DNA of 64,000 bases, taken from NCBI RefSeq assembly GCF_003048255.1, contig NZ_CP028487.1, positions 2,480,001 to 2,544,000 on the forward strand, written 5' to 3'. The translations under genes were made by a program, and so were the position numbers. Below are positions 60,378-64,000 of the stretch, in pieces. A model generated the notes under the pieces. It did not search any database, was not told where the DNA came from, and was given only the letters and a program-made list of their open reading frames with translations. Source of the DNA: Yersinia massiliensis. GTDB taxonomy: Bacteria > Pseudomonadota > Gammaproteobacteria > Enterobacterales > Enterobacteriaceae. Positions within the stretch are counted from its first letter, which is position 1, and the number at the start of each line of letters is the position of its first letter.

Positions 60378-61292
60378 TCACTCATTTTCGTCTTTCAGCC
60401 ACTCATCATTCAATGTGACACTGTCACCCAAATATTCAAGTAACCAAGCCAACGCGGGTGAATGGTTATTTTGCTCCCAAGTCATGCAGCAAGGGCTATC
60501 TGGTAAGGGTTCTGTCAACGTCAAAGCAGCTAACTTCCCTTGTGCAATCAGTGGTGAAACCATATGAGTCGGTACCATGCCTACGCATAAGCCTGCACAC
60601 AGGCAATCAATCCCTGTCACCCAGTCCGGTACCACCAGCCGCTGCTGATTATCAAGTGTCCAAGTGTCTCGCTTGGGTAGATTCTGCGCGGTATCCTCCA
60701 AACATAATGAGGGAAATGGCCGTAACTGGTCATCGGTCAAAGGCCCTGTTAACTGGGCCAACGGATGTTCAACACTCACAACACACTGCCAGCTCAAAAA
60801 TCCCATATCGCGAAATACAAACCGCCCGCCAACAGGCACAGCGCGAGTCGCGCCAATGGCCATTTCTGCTTGCCCGTCGACTAACACATCCCATACGCCA
60901 TTGAACACTTCATAGCGTACCCGCAATTCAATATCGGGAAAATGCCGATAGAAATCTAAGATTAAGCGGCGGCTGCGAGCTGGCTTAACGATTTTATCTA
61001 TCACGATGGTCAATTCCCCCCGCCAACCATTCGCGACTTGCTGGCACTGTCGACGTGTGCCATTCATTTTTTTGATAACATCACGCGCTTCCTTGATAAA
61101 AATTGCGCCTGCAGCCGTTAATTCGACGTCACGATGCCGCCGTTCAAACAGTGGCACCGCGAGCCACTCTTCAAGTTGACGCACGGTATAACTTATCGCC
61201 GACGGTACACGGTGCAATTCTTGTGCAGCGGCACTGAAACTTCCAGTACGCGCGACAGCATCCACTACATCCAGTGAGTATTCAGACCACAT
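60378..61292 (-). CDS. punR: LysR-type regulator PunR (YdhB)
   Basis: A 304-residue LysR-family regulator. The N-terminal winged helix (MWSEYSLDVVDAVARTGSFSAAAQELHRVPSAISYTVRQLEEWLAVPLFER) aligns closely with E. coli YdhB, now PunR, which activates the purine exporter or importer gene punC. The C-terminal effector domain spans about 90-300. The ATG at 61292 matches E. coli; three codons upstream are in frame. It is divergent from punC with a palindrome between them. Confidence 0.9.
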   Translation of the reverse strand: MWSEYSLDVVDAVARTGSFSAAAQELHRVPSAISYTVRQLEEWLAVPLFERRHRDVELTAAGAIFIKEARDVIKKMNGTRRQCQQVANGWRGELTIVIDKIVKPARSRRLILDFYRHFPDIELRVRYEVFNGVWDVLVDGQAEMAIGATRAVPVGGRFVFRDMGFLSWQCVVSVEHPLAQLTGPLTDDQLRPFPSLCLEDTAQNLPKRDTWTLDNQQRLVVPDWVTGIDCLCAGLCVGMVPTHMVSPLIAQGKLAALTLTEPLPDSPCCMTWEQNNHSPALAWLLEYLGDSVTLNDEWLKDENE

Positions 61293-61323
61293 TAACTCCA
61301 CCTCTGCTGCTCAACCATTTAGA

Positions 61324-61340
61324 TATCAAATATATTGATA
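61324..61340. promoter_or_regulatory. Palindrome in the punR-punC intergenic region
   Basis: TATCAA-ATATA-TTGATA has perfect 6-bp arms. It lies 32 bp upstream of punR, between the two divergent genes, and is AT-rich as LysR sites often are. It may be the PunR operator. Confidence 0.4.
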
Positions 61341-61494
61341 GCATGGTGCAAATATTACCGTTTCACAACAGATTATCTTGCCGGATAGAATGCCCTCCGC
61401 AATAAATTGCCTATAACAATGCATTTACAACAATCGTCATAACAGCCATTTTCTGTCGCACCTGCAAAAAAATGTCCCCATCGAGATATCAAGA

Positions 61495-62703
61495 ATGAAA
61501 ACAACGTCTAGCTTCATGTTCTATCTGGCCGGTTTAAGCATGCTAGGTTATCTGGCCACCGATATGTATTTGCCAGCCTTCGGCGCAATGCAACAAGAAC
61601 TGCAAACTTCAGCAGGGGCCATTAGTGCCAGTTTGAGTATTTTCTTGGCGGGTTTCGCAATAGCTCAGCTTATTTGGGGACCGGTCTCGGATAAATTAGG
61701 CCGTAAGCCGGTGCTGTTAGCGGGTTTAGGGCTATTTGCCATCGGGTGCTTAGGGATTTTATGGGTTGAAACCGCCTCACAATTATTGATCCTACGTTTC
61801 ATTCAGGCAGTGGGCGTCTGTTCTGCGGCCGTAAGTTGGCAGGCTTTAGTGGTAGATCGCTATCGCGATGGCAAAGCCAACCGTGTGTTCGCGACCATTA
61901 TGCCTTTGGTGGCGTTATCTCCGGCACTGGCCCCTCTCCTCGGTGCATGGTTGTTAAATCACTTCAGTTGGCGCTCTATTTTTGTGGTACTGCTGGTCGT
62001 CACATTGCTGCTCTTGATCCCAACCGTACGCCTTAAAGAACGCAATAAATCCGTCAACGAAAAGAATCAACAATCTATCACGACGATCAGTTTCTGGCAG
62101 TTGCTGAAATCACCGGTATTTAGCGGCAACGTCATGATGTTCGCCGCCTGTAGTGCCGGTTTTTTTGCTTGGTTAACCGGTTCACCTTTTATTCTGGGTG
62201 ACATGGGTTACGGCCCGAATACCATTGGTTTGAGCTATGTACCGCAAACTTTAGCCTTCCTCTTGGGAGGATTCAGTTGTCGTAGCGCACTCACCCGTAT
62301 TAAAGGAAATACGTTATTACCTTGGCTATTGGCGGGATATAGTGCCAGCATGATCGCGCTTTATTTCATCGCCACTTTAACCACACCCTCACTGGTTAGT
62401 TTACTTATTCCCTTCTGCATAATGGCGCTTGTCAATGGTGCCTGCTACCCTATTATCGTAGCAAATGCGTTAATGCCTTTTCCTGCGAATACGGGGAAAG
62501 CAGCCGCACTGCAAAACACGCTTCAGCTAGGTTTATGCTTTATTGCCAGCATGCTAGTTTCAGCGTTTGTCAGTCGCGCGTTGTTAGCCACTGTCACTGT
62601 CATGCTGTCGACGGTGGTATTAGCACTATTGGGATATAGCATTCATTGCTATGCATTACGAAAAGATAAAAAGGTATTAATTACCAATAAAAATAGTCAC
62701 TAA
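61495..62703 (+). CDS. punC: PunC, MFS transporter (Bcr/CflA family)
   Basis: A 402-residue inner-membrane transporter with 12 predicted helices. The MFS signature [16 protein letters not shown] lies between helices 2 and 3, and [36 protein letters not shown] is typical of the Bcr/CflA drug-resistance group. E. coli YdhC (PunC) in the same place moves purine nucleosides and is activated by PunR. It lies between punR and cfa, as in E. coli. Confidence 0.93.
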   Translation: MKTTSSFMFYLAGLSMLGYLATDMYLPAFGAMQQELQTSAGAISASLSIFLAGFAIAQLIWGPVSDKLGRKPVLLAGLGLFAIGCLGILWVETASQLLILRFIQAVGVCSAAVSWQALVVDRYRDGKANRVFATIMPLVALSPALAPLLGAWLLNHFSWRSIFVVLLVVTLLLLIPTVRLKERNKSVNEKNQQSITTISFWQLLKSPVFSGNVMMFAACSAGFFAWLTGSPFILGDMGYGPNTIGLSYVPQTLAFLLGGFSCRSALTRIKGNTLLPWLLAGYSASMIALYFIATLTTPSLVSLLIPFCIMALVNGACYPIIVANALMPFPANTGKAAALQNTLQLGLCFIASMLVSAFVSRALLATVTVMLSTVVLALLGYSIHCYALRKDKKVLITNKNSH

Positions 62704-63083
62704 GCGGCATAAATGCCGAGCGAGATTTAGTATTGAGAAAGCGACTCGGCAAGCCTATACACGATTAAACCGATTACAATATCATTAAAAAATAGCATTA
62801 CCTGAAGTTCTTTCTGTGCGCGTGGATTGCGTCACATTTAACCTTAAGGATGAGTCACCCTAAAACAAAACATAATTAGGGTTTCTTCGTAATCTTCCTC
62901 TTTGCCCAATGTATTGGCGTTGCAGTGATTTTAGTCCGTACCACGACACCGCTGCGGCATCAAGTACAAGGGTATATCCGTAACGGATATCAGACACCAA
63001 GGTTCATCAGCCGAATTGGTATGTCCTCGCGCATATAGACCATTATCGCGGGCCATAAGTCAGAAGAAAGTGATGGAGAAGCT
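62704..63083. other. Intergenic region between punC and cfa
   Basis: These 380 bp hold small hairpins: TGCCGAG with CTCGGCA near 62712-62749, ACCCTAA (62857-62863) with TTAGGGT (62876-62882) followed by TTCTT, and ATATCCG with CGGATAT near 62975-62991. The second may end the punC transcript. In E. coli cfa has two promoters and an sRNA-controlled long leader; I cannot place their equivalents here. Confidence 0.4.
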
Positions 63084-64000
63084 ATGAGTTCATCCTGTTT
63101 AGAAGACCAGAGCATTCAAGAAAATCCGTGGTTTCGCATTGTGCAAGAGATGTTGAGCCAGGCTGATATTGAAATCAATGGCTCACGCCCTTTCGACATT
63201 AGAGTCAATAACCCAGATTTTTTTAAGCGGGTATTACAAGAAGGATCTTTGGCATTAGGTGAGAGTTATATGGATGGCTGGTGGGAATGTGATCGCTTGG
63301 ATATTTTTTTCCAACGTGTACTCCGTGCTGGCCTAGAACATCAACTCCCACACCATCTCAAAGATACTTTACGTGTTGCTGCCGCTCGCGTGATCAATCT
63401 GCAATCCAAGAGACGTGCATGGATAGTGGGCAAAGAGCATTATGACTTAGGTAATGACCTCTTTAGCCTTATGCTTGATCCCAATATGCAATATTCCTGT
63501 GGCTATTGGAAAGACGCCACGACCCTTGAACAGGCACAAGAAAACAAGTTGCGGATGATCTGCGAGAAGCTGCAATTAGCGCCGGGTATGAAGTTGCTCG
63601 ATATTGGTTGTGGTTGGGGTGGGCTCGCCGCTTATGCTGCCCGTCACTACGGCGTGTCCGTCTCAGGCGTCACTATTTCAGCCGAACAACAAAAGCTGGC
63701 GCAAAAACGGTGCGAAGGGTTGGATGTCACCATTTTGCTGCAAGACTATCGTGACTTGAATCAGCAGTTTGATCGTATTGTGTCCGTTGGGATGTTCGAA
63801 CATGTTGGGCCAAAGAATTATCACACCTACTTTGATGTGGTTAACCGCAACTTGAAACCTGATGGTTTATTTTTACTGCACACCATTGGCGCTAACCGTA
63901 CTGACCTGAGCATTGACCCTTGGATTAATAAATATATCTTCCCTAATGGTTGCTTACCGTCAGTAAAACATATTGCTCAAGCCAGCGAACCTTATTTCAT
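63084..64000 (+). CDS. cfa: Cyclopropane-fatty-acyl-phospholipid synthase, 3' end beyond window
   Basis: Cfa adds a methylene bridge from S-adenosylmethionine across double bonds of membrane phospholipids, usually in stationary phase and acid stress. The window holds the first 305 codons of about 380. The N-terminal lipid-binding domain (1-120) is followed by the catalytic domain with Cys139 (MQYSCGYW), SAM-binding LLDIGCGWGGLA from 171, SVGMFEHVG and LLHTIGANR. The ATG at 63084 follows TGGAGAAGCT. The place after punC is conserved. Confidence 0.95.
   Translation, partial: MSSSCLEDQSIQENPWFRIVQEMLSQADIEINGSRPFDIRVNNPDFFKRVLQEGSLALGESYMDGWWECDRLDIFFQRVLRAGLEHQLPHHLKDTLRVAAARVINLQSKRRAWIVGKEHYDLGNDLFSLMLDPNMQYSCGYWKDATTLEQAQENKLRMICEKLQLAPGMKLLDIGCGWGGLAAYAARHYGVSVSGVTISAEQQKLAQKRCEGLDVTILLQDYRDLNQQFDRIVSVGMFEHVGPKNYHTYFDVVNRNLKPDGLFLLHTIGANRTDLSIDPWINKYIFPNGCLPSVKHIAQASEPYF

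Overview
This window is a chromosomal segment of an enterobacterium that I assign to the genus Yersinia. The gene order follows several blocks of the Escherichia coli terminus region: ydbH-ldhA-ydbJ-nifJ; ttcA-fnrS-zntB; mppA-mpaA-ycjG-tpx-tyrR-ycjFX-psp-sap; and gstA-pdxY-tyrS-pdxH-mliC-anmK-slyB-slyA-ydhIJK-ydhF-ydhL-nemRA-gloA-rnt-grxD-mepH-sodB-purR-punR-punC-cfa. The SlyA orthologue is the Yersinia virulence regulator RovA, and ERIC repeats of the Yersinia type are present. The species cannot be settled from this sequence alone.

Layout. 1-7 kb: fermentative LdhA, a tandem array of five ERIC repeats, a YdbJ-like lipoprotein, an EmrE pump and the 1177-residue pyruvate:flavodoxin oxidoreductase. 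7-11.5 kb: a catabolite-controlled beta-glucoside operon (antiterminator, PTS IIBCA, 6-phospho-beta-glucosidase) with a readable RAT/terminator switch and a perfect CRP site. 11.6-20 kb: TtcA, the anaerobic sRNA FnrS, ZntB, and the murein-peptide recycling group MppA/MpaA/YcjG next to Tpx and TyrR. 20.4-21.4 kb: an Xre-RES toxin-antitoxin module set into the conserved tyrR-ycjF-ycjX cluster. 21.4-32.5 kb: ycjFX, the phage-shock operon with its sigma-54 promoter, pspF, the iron-responsive sRNA RyhB and sapABCDF. 32.5-39.4 kb is more variable: a CMD/AhpD-like protein, DtpA, an exported metallo-beta-lactamase-fold enzyme, a VOC protein, YohC and a YjbD-like protein. 39.4-64 kb: the gstA-to-cfa core block with a phosphoethanolamine transferase (eptA) between ydhL and nemR.

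How the parts connect. Two global sRNAs are encoded in intergenic DNA: FnrS, with an FNR box centred 41.5 bp upstream of its 5' end, and RyhB, with a Fur box over its promoter. The sodB start region in this same window has 9 nt of perfect complementarity to the RyhB core. Several genes have readable operators: NemR, PmrA-like, PhoP-like, PurR-like and RovA/SlyA-like boxes. Most of the segment is conserved core genome. The least explained items are the ordered ERIC array, the RES module with its 10-codon coupled leader ORF, a possible sRNA or micro-ORF unit convergent with emrE, and a CMD-family protein downstream of sap that has lost one cysteine of the AhpD motif. I found no clearly new multi-gene system, no CRISPR array, no rRNA or tRNA gene and no insertion sequence.
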